From CAYZJD01 sp964478455 (lineage in GTDB: Bacteria; Acidobacteriota; Terriglobia; Bryobacterales; Bryobacteraceae): DNA of 20,207 bases. Shown here one piece after another: positions 13,031 to 20,207 of the stretch. Under the pieces are notes generated by a model. The model had not been told where the DNA came from. It did no database searches and was given only the letters and a program-made list of their open reading frames with translations. The translations under genes and the position numbers were made by a program. The stretch lies in assembly GCA_964478455.1 (NCBI GenBank), contig CAYZJD010000034.1, forward strand, positions 1-20,207, read 5' to 3'. Numbering within the stretch: the stretch's first letter is position 1; each line of letters starts with the position of its first letter.

Positions 13031-14173
13031 TCAGAACACCAGCCTGTTCCTCCTGAGGTAGGCCGGCGTGTCCACGTCGTCGGCCTGGAGGGGCGGCTCG
13101 CCGAGCGTCGCCGGTTCAGGCTGCGGTTCGGGTTCGGGCGCGGGCGCGAACCAAGCGGGCGCCACTCGGTTGGCCTCGGGCGCCTCGCGGCGGAAGCCGG
13201 TGGCGATCACCGTCACCTTCACGGCATCGGCCATCGATTCGTTCAGGACGACGCCGAAGTTGATCTGCGCCTCTTCGCACTGGGCGGCTTCCCGGATCAG
13301 CGTGCAGGCCTCATTGACCTCGTGCAGGCCGAGCCTGCTCGAGCCGGTAATGTTGATGAGGATGCCGCGCGCGCCGGCGACGCCTCCTTCTTCGAGCAGC
13401 GGACAGGTGATGGCCTGACGGGCCGCCTCGACGGCGGGATTATCGCCGCGGGCGATGGCCGTGCCCATCATGGCGAAGCCCATGCCGAGCATGGTGGCCT
13501 TGATGTCGGAGAAATCGCGGTTGATCAGGCCGGGGGTGACGATGATGTCGCTGATGCCCTGGACGGCCTGGCGCAGCACGTCGTCGGCGGCCTTGAAGGC
13601 GTCGAAGAAGCTGGTGCCGCGCGGGAGCAGGGAGAGCAGGCGGTCGTTGGGGATCGTGACAACAGTGTCGACCGAACCGGCGAGTTCTTCGAGCCCCTTT
13701 TCGGCCTGGCGCATCCGGCGCGGGCCTTCGAAGGTGAAGGGCTTGGTGACCACGGCCACGGTAAGCGCGCCGAGTTCCTTGGCAAGCGAGGCCACCACCG
13801 GCGCCGCGCCGGTGCCGGTGCCGCCGCCGAGGCAGGAAGTGACGAAGACCATGTCGGCGCCTTCGAGGACCTCGACGATGCGCTCGGTGTCTTCGAGGGC
13901 GGCCTGGCGGCCGATCGACGGGTCGGCGCCGGCGCCGAGGCCTTTGGTGATCTTGGCGCCGATCTGGAGCTTGTTGTGGACGGGCGAGGCCTCGAGCGCC
14001 TGAAGGTCGGTGTTCAAGACAAAGAACTCGACGCCCTCCAGTCCCTCGTGCATCATACGGGCGACGGCGTTGGAGCCGCCGCCGCCAACGCCGACAACCT
14101 TGAACTTCGTGCCCGTGCGGGCTTCGTCCTGGATTTCGAATTTCAAGCCCTCTCGTTCCGGATCGAGTGTCAT
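13031..14173 (-). CDS. ftsZ: Cell division protein FtsZ
   Basis: A 380-residue tubulin-like GTPase that forms the Z ring at mid-cell. The glycine-rich VGVGGGGSNAV opens the nucleotide domain, the tubulin signature GGGTGTGAAP is at 116-125, and the synergy loop residues needed for GTP hydrolysis in the neighbouring subunit are in NRDFSD (218-223). A short acidic, Pro-rich linker leads to the C-terminal peptide DTPAYLRRN, which binds FtsA and other partners. The segment before the signature is TSCL instead of the common TAGM, a mild oddity. The start ATG follows AGGGGA. It is the last gene of the division cluster, 13 nt after ftsA, and is convergent with the secreted-protein gene with only 9 bp between them and no clear terminator. 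Confidence 0.98.
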   Translation of the reverse strand: MTLDPEREGLKFEIQDEARTGTKFKVVGVGGGGSNAVARMMHEGLEGVEFFVLNTDLQALEASPVHNKLQIGAKITKGLGAGADPSIGRQAALEDTERIVEVLEGADMVFVTSCLGGGTGTGAAPVVASLAKELGALTVAVVTKPFTFEGPRRMRQAEKGLEELAGSVDTVVTIPNDRLLSLLPRGTSFFDAFKAADDVLRQAVQGISDIIVTPGLINRDFSDIKATMLGMGFAMMGTAIARGDNPAVEAARQAITCPLLEEGGVAGARGILINITGSSRLGLHEVNEACTLIREAAQCEEAQINFGVVLNESMADAVKVTVIATGFRREAPEANRVAPAWFAPAPEPEPQPEPATLGEPPLQADDVDTPAYLRRNRLVF

Positions 14174-14186
14174 CGAGGTTCCCCTT

Positions 14187-15383
14187 TCATCGGAAGAGCC
14201 GCCCCAGCAGGCCCGGCCCTCCGTCGTCAGTCCCTTTGCGGTGCTTCAGGCGCGCGGAGTACATCATAAGTCCCGCGGCCGTTGTCCAAGCAGGATTGTT
14301 AAGCTCTTCCGGCCAGTCTTCGATGCCGACCGGAAGCCCGTTGCGCGCCTGGCAGTTGAGCACGCGCTCGGCCATGTCGCACATGCCCATCAGGTTGGCG
14401 CCGGCGCCGGCGAGCACGATGCCGTCCATGAGTTCGTTCTCCATGCCGGACCTGGCGATCTCGCGCCGGACGTGGAGGAAGAGTTCTTCGGCCCTCGCTT
14501 CGAGAATGGAGTTCAGCTCGCGCCGGGCGGCTTCTCTGACCGGCCTGCCCTCGGGCGAAGGGACTTCGATGAGGCTCGAATCCGAGGTGAGGCCGAGGAT
14601 GGCGCACCCGCATTGCTCTTTGATCTGTTGCGCGTCTTCGAAGGCGACCGAGAGGCCATGGCAGACGTCGCGGGTGAAATGGTCGCCGCTCACCGGCAGG
14701 CTGGCCGCGTGGAGGAGAGCTTCGCCGAAGTAGACGACCAGATCGGTGGACTGCGCGCCGATATCCACCAGCGCCGTACCCTGCTCCCGGTCTTCAGCGA
14801 GCAGCGCCGCGTAGGAGCCGGCCAGCGGCTCGTACATCGTATCCTCGACCTCCAGCGACGCCTGGTTCACAGCGTGGATGAGGCAGTGGTGCTCCTGGGC
14901 GGAAGCGATGATGAGATGGACAAACGCCTCGAGCCGGGAACCGGCCGCGCCACGAGGGTTGCGATAGCCGACGCGCCCGTCCACGGCGAAGTCCTGGGGC
15001 AAGACGTGGAGCAGCACGCGATCGGCCGGCAAGTGGATGCGGGCGGCGAGTTCGACGGCGTAGCGGACGTCCACGGCGTCGATTTCCCGCGACGGGCCCA
15101 TCTCGTAGACGCCGCGGTTGTTCACGCCCTGCACGGTGATGCCGCCGATACCGACCACGGTGGAGTCGACCGAGACGCCGGCGCCCTTCTCGGCCTCGCC
15201 GACGGCGGCGCGAACGGACTCAGAGAGCGTCCTCGGATCGCCGAGGCGCCCCCTGACCCAGCCCTGCGAGAGCGCCTCCCCGCTGGCGAGCAGGCGGACG
15301 TGGGAGTTCTCAAGCAAGCCGATGAGGCAGCGGGTGCGGCTGCTGCCGGCATCCAGCCCGACGGCGAACTGGGGCTTAGCCAA
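14187..15383 (-). CDS. ftsA: Cell division protein FtsA
   Basis: A 398-residue actin-like ATPase that tethers FtsZ to the membrane. The start is TTG 15383, overlapping ftsQ by 8 nt in another frame, with GAGGAGG ending 9 nt upstream; a longer open frame back to 15539 lies over ftsQ and is not credible. Actin-fold motifs are FAVGLDAGSSRTRC (phosphate 1), ALVDIGAQSTDLVVY (phosphate 2, with the usual GGGTTD replaced by GAQSTD) and IVLAGAGANLMGM (adenosine). The SHS2/1C domain lies in residues ~85-165. The C-terminal GLLGRLFR is the amphipathic membrane-targeting helix. It sits between ftsQ and ftsZ as in most bacteria and is probably co-transcribed with both. Confidence 0.95.
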   Translation of the reverse strand: MAKPQFAVGLDAGSSRTRCLIGLLENSHVRLLASGEALSQGWVRGRLGDPRTLSESVRAAVGEAEKGAGVSVDSTVVGIGGITVQGVNNRGVYEMGPSREIDAVDVRYAVELAARIHLPADRVLLHVLPQDFAVDGRVGYRNPRGAAGSRLEAFVHLIIASAQEHHCLIHAVNQASLEVEDTMYEPLAGSYAALLAEDREQGTALVDIGAQSTDLVVYFGEALLHAASLPVSGDHFTRDVCHGLSVAFEDAQQIKEQCGCAILGLTSDSSLIEVPSPEGRPVREAARRELNSILEARAEELFLHVRREIARSGMENELMDGIVLAGAGANLMGMCDMAERVLNCQARNGLPVGIEDWPEELNNPAWTTAAGLMMYSARLKHRKGTDDGGPGLLGRLFR

Positions 15384-16215
15384 GGCGGCCGCCCTCCTCG
15401 ACGGCGGTGATGCGGTCGTCCAGACGGAGGTCGAAGGTGGAGGCTTCCGGAGAGCGCTTCTGGATTTCTTCGTAGTGCAGCAGGAAGCTCTCGAGGCGAG
15501 ACAGGAAATTCCGGTTGCCCAGGAAGAGAACAATGACACGCCCGCCCAACGGTCGGACGAGCTTCAGGTTTTCGGGGTCGGCGACATCCATCTCGGAGAC
15601 GTCTTTGGCCATCGGGCCGATCTCCTCGATCAGGCGCAACGCCTGCCGCACGCGCTGCCGCCGTCCGGCGAGCGGCTGATCCGGCCGTATTCCGGTGAGC
15701 ACCGGCAGGCTGAAGCGGGCGCGGGCGGGCGGCTCGAGGATGACGCCATCCGCGTCGATGAGAGCGATGCGGTGTGACGCGGCGGGCGAGGTAACGGGAA
15801 GCTGGACGAAAGCGACCGGGGTTCGCTCGAAGACGCGAACCACCAGCCGGTCAGGCCACTGCCGCGAGACGACCGCATCCCTGAGCCAGTCAATCAAGAG
15901 AAGGTGGCACCGCCGTTCGGCCAGCGGAACCAGGTAGACACTTCTGCCGAGGTCAGTGGCGAAGGTTTCCACGATCCGAGCGCGCGGCGCATGGACGACG
16001 CCCTCAATGCGAAGGTTCGGGCTCTGCTGGCCGGCGACGGCAGGCAAGGCCAGGCGGAAGCGAGGCTCGGCGGCCAGAAACTCATCCACGCGACCGTACG
16101 CGTAAAGGCCGAACAGAACAAGGAGGAGCAATACGAAGGAAGTGAAGACGTAGCGAAGCGGCGTACGCCAGTCGCGCCTGGTTTCTTCGGCTTCGAGGCT
16201 TCGTCGTCGCGCCAT
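15376..16215 (-). CDS. ftsQ: Cell division protein FtsQ
   Basis: A 279-residue bitopic membrane protein that links early and late divisome proteins through FtsB and FtsL. The cytoplasmic N-terminus is basic and short, followed by one membrane segment FTSFVLLLLVLFGLYAYG (residues ~24-41). The periplasmic part begins with a POTRA-like domain (NLRIEGVVHAPRARIVETFA ... VVRVFERTPVAFVQL) and continues with the FtsQ beta domain (IALIDADGVILEPP ... LPVLTG ... LFLGNRNFLSRLESFLLHY). Sequence identity within this family is low, so the call rests on architecture and on the place between murC and ftsA. The start lies 1 nt after the murC stop (TGACATG), and the end overlaps the TTG start of ftsA. Confidence 0.93.
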   Translation of the reverse strand: MARRRSLEAEETRRDWRTPLRYVFTSFVLLLLVLFGLYAYGRVDEFLAAEPRFRLALPAVAGQQSPNLRIEGVVHAPRARIVETFATDLGRSVYLVPLAERRCHLLLIDWLRDAVVSRQWPDRLVVRVFERTPVAFVQLPVTSPAASHRIALIDADGVILEPPARARFSLPVLTGIRPDQPLAGRRQRVRQALRLIEEIGPMAKDVSEMDVADPENLKLVRPLGGRVIVLFLGNRNFLSRLESFLLHYEEIQKRSPEASTFDLRLDDRITAVEEGGRLG

Positions 16216-16216
16216 G

Positions 16217-17596
16217 TCAGCTAGCTTCCTTTAGCCGTTCGAGGATGCGGTCTCCGGCCTGCCAGACGTTGCCGGCGCCCTGCGTCAGGATGAGGTCGCC
16301 TTGGCCGGCGACTTCGAGGACGCGGTCCACGGCCTGGTCGAGCGTCGCCGCGTGCTCGGCGCAACGGTGACCGAACGACCGGATGCGGTCAACCAGCGCC
16401 GCCGAGTTGACCCCCTCGATGGGCTTCTCCGAGGCGGCGTAGATGTCCAGAACCAGCACGGTGTCGGCCTGATGGAAAGAGGCGGCGAAGTCGTCCATCA
16501 GGTGGAGCGTGCGGGTGTAGCGGTGCGGCTGGAAAATCATGTGGACGCGACGCCAGTCACCGAGGCGGGCGGTGGCCAGGGTCGCCCGGATCTCGGCTGG
16601 ATGGTGCCCGTAATCGTCAATGACGGTGATGCCGCGGGCGGCGCCGCGCAACTCGAAGCGGCGGTCCACTCCGCTGAAGGTCGCGAGCGCCTCTCGGATC
16701 ACGTCCGCCTTCACGTCAAGCTCCAGGCCCACGGCCACGGCGGCGGTCGCATTGAAGACGTTGTGTGTTCCCGGCACGGGGAGGTGGAACGCGCCGAGGT
16801 CGCCGCCGCCGAACCGCAGGCGGAACGCGCTCGAAGCGAGGCCGCAGTCCACGTCGCTGACGATCAGGTCGGCCTGGGCGCTGGCGCCGTAAGTGATCGT
16901 GCGGCGGTTGACGGAGGGGAGGATGCGCTGCACGTTCTCGTCGTCGAGGCAGAGGATGGCCGCGCCATAGAAAGGGACCTTGTTGACGAACTCGACGAAG
17001 GCGGCGCGGATCTCGTCAATGCCGGCGTAGCAATCGAGGTGCTCCCGGTCGATGTTGGTGATCACGGCGACGATGGGGGAGAGCTTCAGGAACGAGCGGT
17101 CGCTTTCGTCGGATTCGACGACGAGGTGGTCGCTCTGACCGACGCGCGCGTTGGCGCCGCCCCACAGGCCGACCCGACCGCCGACGACCACGGTCGGATC
17201 CAGGCCGGCGTGGGTGAGGACGGCGGCGATCATGGAGGTGGTGGTGGTCTTGCCGTGGCTGCCGGCGACCGCGATGCCGAACTTGAGCCGCATCAGCTCG
17301 GCCAGCATCTCGCCGCGCGGGATGACGGGGATGCCGAGGCGGCGGGCCTCCAGCACTTCCGGGTTCTCGGCATCGATGGCGGAACTGACGACGAGCGCCC
17401 TGGCGCCTTCGACGTTGGCAGCGGCGTGGCCCTCGAAAATCCGGGCGCCGCGGCGGGCGAGGCGGTCGGTGATGGGAGTGGGTCTGAGATCGGAGCCCGT
17501 GATCGTGTAACCCAGCTCCAGCAGGACTTCGGCGATGCCGCTCATGCCGATGCCGCCGATGCCGGTGAAGTGGAGGTGCTGGGCCTTAAAGAACAT
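16217..17596 (-). CDS. murC: UDP-N-acetylmuramate--L-alanine ligase
   Basis: A 459-residue cytoplasmic ligase that adds L-Ala to UDP-MurNAc using ATP, the first step of the peptide stem. The N-terminal Rossmann motif is FTGIGGIGMSGIAEVLLELG (residues ~10-29), the ATP loop GSHGKTTTT is at 112-120, and the central domain shows ESDESDRSFL and ITNIDREHLDCY. The C-terminal domain has DDYGHHPAEI and FQPHRYTRT. Length and motifs are typical. AAGGA is only 2 nt before the ATG, too close for a normal ribosome site, and a TTGACA promoter would start transcription about 5 nt upstream, so initiation may be close to leaderless. It is separated from murG by an 87-nt gap and followed directly by ftsQ. Confidence 0.98.
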   Translation of the reverse strand: MFFKAQHLHFTGIGGIGMSGIAEVLLELGYTITGSDLRPTPITDRLARRGARIFEGHAAANVEGARALVVSSAIDAENPEVLEARRLGIPVIPRGEMLAELMRLKFGIAVAGSHGKTTTTSMIAAVLTHAGLDPTVVVGGRVGLWGGANARVGQSDHLVVESDESDRSFLKLSPIVAVITNIDREHLDCYAGIDEIRAAFVEFVNKVPFYGAAILCLDDENVQRILPSVNRRTITYGASAQADLIVSDVDCGLASSAFRLRFGGGDLGAFHLPVPGTHNVFNATAAVAVGLELDVKADVIREALATFSGVDRRFELRGAARGITVIDDYGHHPAEIRATLATARLGDWRRVHMIFQPHRYTRTLHLMDDFAASFHQADTVLVLDIYAASEKPIEGVNSAALVDRIRSFGHRCAEHAATLDQAVDRVLEVAGQGDLILTQGAGNVWQAGDRILERLKEAS

Positions 17597-17607
17597 TTCC
17601 TTATCGT

Positions 17608-17636
17608 ATTGTTTCGGCTATCGCGCCGTCTGTCAA
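17608..17636 (-). promoter_or_regulatory. Candidate promoter for murC-ftsQ-ftsA-ftsZ
   Basis: On the minus strand, TTGACA (plus-strand 17631-17636) is followed after 17 bp by AACAAT (17608-17613), a perfect -35 and a 4/6 match to the -10. It lies in the only sizeable gap within the murG-ftsZ part of the cluster. The predicted start, near 17601, is about 5 nt before the murC ATG. Confidence 0.5.
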
Positions 17637-17683
17637 CGCAAATTCGACGCCGGCCTGGACAGCGGCAGGAAAAATGGCGCACA

Positions 17684-18760
17684 TCAGGCTGACCCCTTTT
17701 CGAGGAGGGCGGCGGCGCGGCGGGCGGCGCCAGGGCGAGCCATGGCCCGGGCCGCCTGTGCCATCGTTTCGAGCCCTCCTTCTTTTCGGGCGAGCGAGGT
17801 GATCTCGTCGAACATCCGCCGGCCGTTCCACTCTTCGTCGGGCACGATGGCGGCGGCTCCGGCGCGCGCCATCGCCTCGGCGTTTTTCAACTGATGCTGA
17901 TCGGCGGCGAACGGGAACGGCACGAGAATGGCGGGACGGCCGGCAGCGGCCAGCTCCGCCACCGCGCCGGCGCCGGCGCGGCACACCAGCAGGTCGGCGC
18001 GGGCGAAGGCCGACGGCATATCGTCGAGGAACGGAACGATCTCGCCTTCGAGGCCCGAAGCGGCAAACGCCTGCGCCATCTCGGCGTGCATCTCGGGTCC
18101 GGTCTGGTGGATGAGCCGCAAAGGGAAACAAGCCTGCCGGAACAGCGGCCAGCATTCGCGGGCGGCAAGGTTCAGCCGGCGGGAACCTCGGCTGCCGCCG
18201 GTGATGACGACGGTCAGCTTCTCTTCCCTCGCTTTCGGCGGGACGGAGAAAAACTCCTCGCGAACGGGCAGCCCGGCGACCTCGACCCGGCCCTTCGGGA
18301 AGCAGGCGGCCGCTTCGGGGAAGCTGACGAGCGCGCGGCTAACGAAGCGCGCCATCCAGCGGCTGGTCATGCCCGGCATGGCATTCGGTTCCATGAGCAC
18401 CATGGGGGTTCGCAGGAGCCATGCAGCGAGCATCGGTGGCCCGGCGACATAGCCGCCCATGCTGAACATGGCGGCGGCCTTGCGGCGCCGCAGAATGGCG
18501 AGCGAGCGGGCGACGCACACCGGGAGCTGCCACAGCGTGCGCAGCGTCCGGGCGGCGCCGACGCCCTTGAGGCCGCCGATCTCGATCCACTCGATAGGAA
18601 AGCCTTCCTGGGAAACCAGGCGTGCTTCGAGACCCCGCCTCGTGCCGATGAAGAAAGGGCGGTGGCCGCGACGGCGCAACTCGCGGGCGACGGCCAGCGC
18701 CGGAATCACGTGACCGCCGGTGCCTCCACCCGCCATTGCGAATTCCAGGCCGCCGTTCAT
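17684..18760 (-). CDS. murG: UDP-N-acetylglucosamine--undecaprenyl-PP-MurNAc-pentapeptide GlcNAc transferase
   Basis: A 358-residue GT28-family glycosyltransferase. It acts at the inner face of the membrane and converts lipid I to lipid II. The N-terminal domain has the glycine loop GGGTGGH (residues 11-17) and MFSMGGYVAGPPMLAAWLL, followed by EPNAMPGMTSRW. The C-terminal domain has ITGGSRGSRRLN, HQTGPE, and the UDP-GlcNAc-binding RAGAGAVAELAAAGRPAIL with PFAADQHQLKNAEAM. Length and motifs are typical. The start ATG overlaps the ftsW stop by 4 nt (ATGA), so the two are coupled. It is followed by a gap with a promoter before murC. Confidence 0.98.
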   Translation of the reverse strand: MNGGLEFAMAGGGTGGHVIPALAVARELRRRGHRPFFIGTRRGLEARLVSQEGFPIEWIEIGGLKGVGAARTLRTLWQLPVCVARSLAILRRRKAAAMFSMGGYVAGPPMLAAWLLRTPMVLMEPNAMPGMTSRWMARFVSRALVSFPEAAACFPKGRVEVAGLPVREEFFSVPPKAREEKLTVVITGGSRGSRRLNLAARECWPLFRQACFPLRLIHQTGPEMHAEMAQAFAASGLEGEIVPFLDDMPSAFARADLLVCRAGAGAVAELAAAGRPAILVPFPFAADQHQLKNAEAMARAGAAAIVPDEEWNGRRMFDEITSLARKEGGLETMAQAARAMARPGAARRAAALLEKGSA

Positions 18761-19896
18761 CCGGAATGCTCACCGATGCTTTGCAGGATCCCGAGGGAAG
18801 CCAGCGTGCTCACGAGAGAGCTGCCGCCGTAACTGATCATGGGCAGGGGGATGCCCTTAGTGGGCAACAGGCCCAGCACGACGCCGATGTTGATGAAGGC
18901 CTGCGAGACGATCATCGCGGTGACGCCGAGCGCCAGGTACCGGCCGAAGTCGTCCGGCGCCAGGAAATAGAGCCGGAGGCCGCGCCAGAGGAGAACGAGG
19001 AACGCCGCGACGACGGCGAGCGAGCCGGCGAGGCCGAGTTCCTCGCTGACAACCGCGTAGATGAAATCGGTATGCGCCTCGGGCAGGTAGAGCAGCTTCT
19101 GCCTGCTCTGCATGAGACCGAGGCCGAACGGGCCGCCGGATCCGACCGCGATCAGGGACTGGCGGAGGTGGTAATCGGGATCCCCGCTGGAGGCGGAACG
19201 CTTGATGTACGCCATCAGCCTGCCGTCGCGGTCGAAGCGCTGGAGGATTTTGTACTCGGGGTCGAACAGCCCGAAGATGCGCACGATCCGGTAGGGCTTC
19301 GCGATGATGGCGGCCGTCACGCTAAGCACCACGATCAGCGCGGCCGCCCAGATGAACCGCCGCTCGAGGCCCGCGACGAAGAAGATGACCGCCGCCGTGA
19401 CCACGAGCACCAGCGCGGTGCCGAGATCCGACGCCATCACCGCTCCGACAAGAAGCCCGACGAGCATTCCGGCGGGGATGAGCGTGTACCGGTTATTGAT
19501 GGCCGGCGCGCGGCGCGTGACGAAGTAGGCCAGGAAGAGGATCAGCACTGGCTTGGCGAACTCCGAGGGCTGGATGCTGACCGAGCCGATAAAGATACGG
19601 CGCTGGGCGTAGGGGTCGGCAAGGTAGGCGGCCAGGACCAGCAGCAGCACGAAGCTCATCAGACCGAAGACCCAGGCCGGGCTGTTGAGGAAGCGGTAGT
19701 CTCTGCGCTTGAGGAACATCATCGCGGGCACGCCAGCGAGCGCCCAGATCAACTGGCGGAAGAAGTAGTGAGTGCTCGAGCCGAAGCGCTGATAGGCGGC
19801 GACGGAGGAGGCGCTCAGCAGCATGAGTAGGCCGAAGGCAACCAGGAAAGCGACGGCGCCGAAGAGAATCCAATCGGTTTTCACTCGCTGGGCCAT
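18757..19896 (-). CDS. ftsW: Lipid II polymerase FtsW (SEDS family)
   Basis: A 379-residue SEDS membrane protein with about ten transmembrane helices. It polymerises lipid II into septal glycan together with its class B PBP. Family motifs are RIFIGSVSIQPSEFAKPVLI, MASDLGTALVLVVTAAVIFF, the loop GGPFGLGLMQSRQKLLYLPE, AHTDFIYAVVSEELGL, and the C-terminal TKGIPLPMISYGGSSL. Position between murD and murG separates it from RodA and MrdB homologues. AAAGGA lies 6 nt before the ATG at 19896. The 3' end overlaps murG. Upstream, a 94-nt gap with an inverted repeat separates it from murD. Confidence 0.97.
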   Translation of the reverse strand: MAQRVKTDWILFGAVAFLVAFGLLMLLSASSVAAYQRFGSSTHYFFRQLIWALAGVPAMMFLKRRDYRFLNSPAWVFGLMSFVLLLVLAAYLADPYAQRRIFIGSVSIQPSEFAKPVLILFLAYFVTRRAPAINNRYTLIPAGMLVGLLVGAVMASDLGTALVLVVTAAVIFFVAGLERRFIWAAALIVVLSVTAAIIAKPYRIVRIFGLFDPEYKILQRFDRDGRLMAYIKRSASSGDPDYHLRQSLIAVGSGGPFGLGLMQSRQKLLYLPEAHTDFIYAVVSEELGLAGSLAVVAAFLVLLWRGLRLYFLAPDDFGRYLALGVTAMIVSQAFINIGVVLGLLPTKGIPLPMISYGGSSLVSTLASLGILQSIGEHSG

Positions 19897-19916
19897 GGCT
19901 TGTCCTTTCCGCTAAG

Positions 19917-19974
19917 GGGGACAGCCAGCGCTGTCCGCGCGCAAACGACGCTTGGGACAGCGTAGGCGGTCCCC
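19917..19974. repeat. Imperfect 20-bp inverted repeat between murD and ftsW
   Basis: GGGGACAGCCAGCGCTGTCC (19917-19936) and GGACAGCGTAGGCGGTCCCC (19955-19974) are inverted copies with 17 of 20 positions matching, separated by 18 nt. The left copy is itself a hairpin (GGACAGC-CAGC-GCTGTCC). This has the form of a REP/BIME-like intergenic element in the middle of the division cluster. As RNA it could attenuate read-through from murD. Confidence 0.6.
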
Positions 19975-19990
19975 ATATCCGTGCCGGCCA

Positions 19991-20207
19991 TCAATCCCCC
20001 TCCAGGCGAGCCACGAGTTCCTTGAACACGCGGCCGCGATGCTCGAAGTTCTCGAACTGGTCAAAGCTGGCGCAGGCGGGCGCCAGCAGCACCGTGTCGC
20101 CGGCGGCGGCCCGGCGGTAAGCGGCCTCGACCGCACGGTCGATGCTGCCGCACTCCACCAGTGGGACGGATTCGCCGATGGCGGCGGCGATTTTGGGCGC
20201 GGCCGCG
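19991..20207 (-). CDS. murD: UDP-N-acetylmuramoyl-L-alanine--D-glutamate ligase, C-terminal end (partial)
   Basis: The last 72 residues of MurD, the cytoplasmic ligase that adds D-Glu to UDP-MurNAc-L-Ala; the rest is beyond the right edge. The frame runs open from the edge to a TGA at 19991-19993. It shows APKIAAAIGESVPLVECGS, then AAAGDTVLLAPACASFDQF and ENFEHRGRVFKELVARLEGD, the diagnostic MurD C-terminus (SPACASFDxFxNFxxRG in other species). No start codon of this frame lies in the window, so it is easy to miss. It leads the murD-ftsW-murG order usual for this cluster. Confidence 0.93.
   Translation of the reverse strand, partial: AAAPKIAAAIGESVPLVECGSIDRAVEAAYRRAAAGDTVLLAPACASFDQFENFEHRGRVFKELVARLEGD

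Noticed and set aside
15384..15539. A 52-residue N-terminal extension of FtsA
   Set aside because: It lies entirely over ftsQ in another frame and has no FtsA similarity. TTG 15383 with a GAGGAGG site fits the family start.
16301..17692. Long plus-strand open frame (463 codons) across murC
   Set aside because: Its translation is a low-complexity Asp/Gly/Val/Ala-rich antisense product of murC; there is no ribosome site or family motif.

Overview
The window is a GC-rich bacterial chromosome segment. It most likely comes from an Acidobacteriota genome of the Solibacter/Bryobacter type. The best clue is the secreted protein at 4116-6437, which joins SBBP-type propeller repeats to a C-terminal domain of the TIGR03437 type, a combination typical of that group. 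The cell-division cluster fits any Gram-negative-type cell envelope. The lineage is inferred from protein style only, not from a marker gene.

Layout, plus strand first. Positions 2-1476 hold the C-terminal half of glmS followed by an overlapping yjbQ-family gene. Positions 1477-6437 hold three secreted-protein genes in one direction: a Cys-rich protein of unknown function whose signal peptide is cut off from any start codon by a run of eight C, a small protein with a carboxypeptidase-regulatory-like domain, and the SBBP/TIGR03437 protein. Positions 6477-9999 form an ATPase block. It contains an OLD-like ATPase with a degenerate Toprim-like C-terminus, a small Mth938/DUF498 gene on the opposite strand, and a second AAA ATPase whose Walker A lysine is replaced by threonine. 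Both ATPase genes are preceded by nearly the same 23-24 nt motif ending in a GTG. An SDR gene overlaps the second ATPase. It ends inside a perfect 32-bp inverted repeat, which is followed by a TATAAT box and a Tat-exported aldo/keto reductase. After a 160-nt stretch with several small hairpins comes another secreted Cys-rich protein carrying the TQGFWKNH domain.

Minus strand, 13031-20207, read right to left: murD (3' part), ftsW, murG, murC, ftsQ, ftsA, ftsZ. This is the distal half of the dcw cluster, which makes the lipid-linked peptidoglycan precursor and builds the Z ring. Genes overlap or nearly touch, except for an 87-nt gap before murC that holds a TTGACA promoter and a gap before ftsW that holds an imperfect inverted repeat. 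murB and ddl, often found between murC and ftsQ, are absent here. GlmS (UDP-GlcNAc precursor supply) is functionally related to this cluster but is on the other strand.

The points most worth checking are the poly-C frame break at 1674-1681, the shared leader of the two ATPases, the altered Walker A, and the long palindrome at 10786-10863. No rRNA, tRNA, CRISPR array, transposase or integrase gene was recognised.
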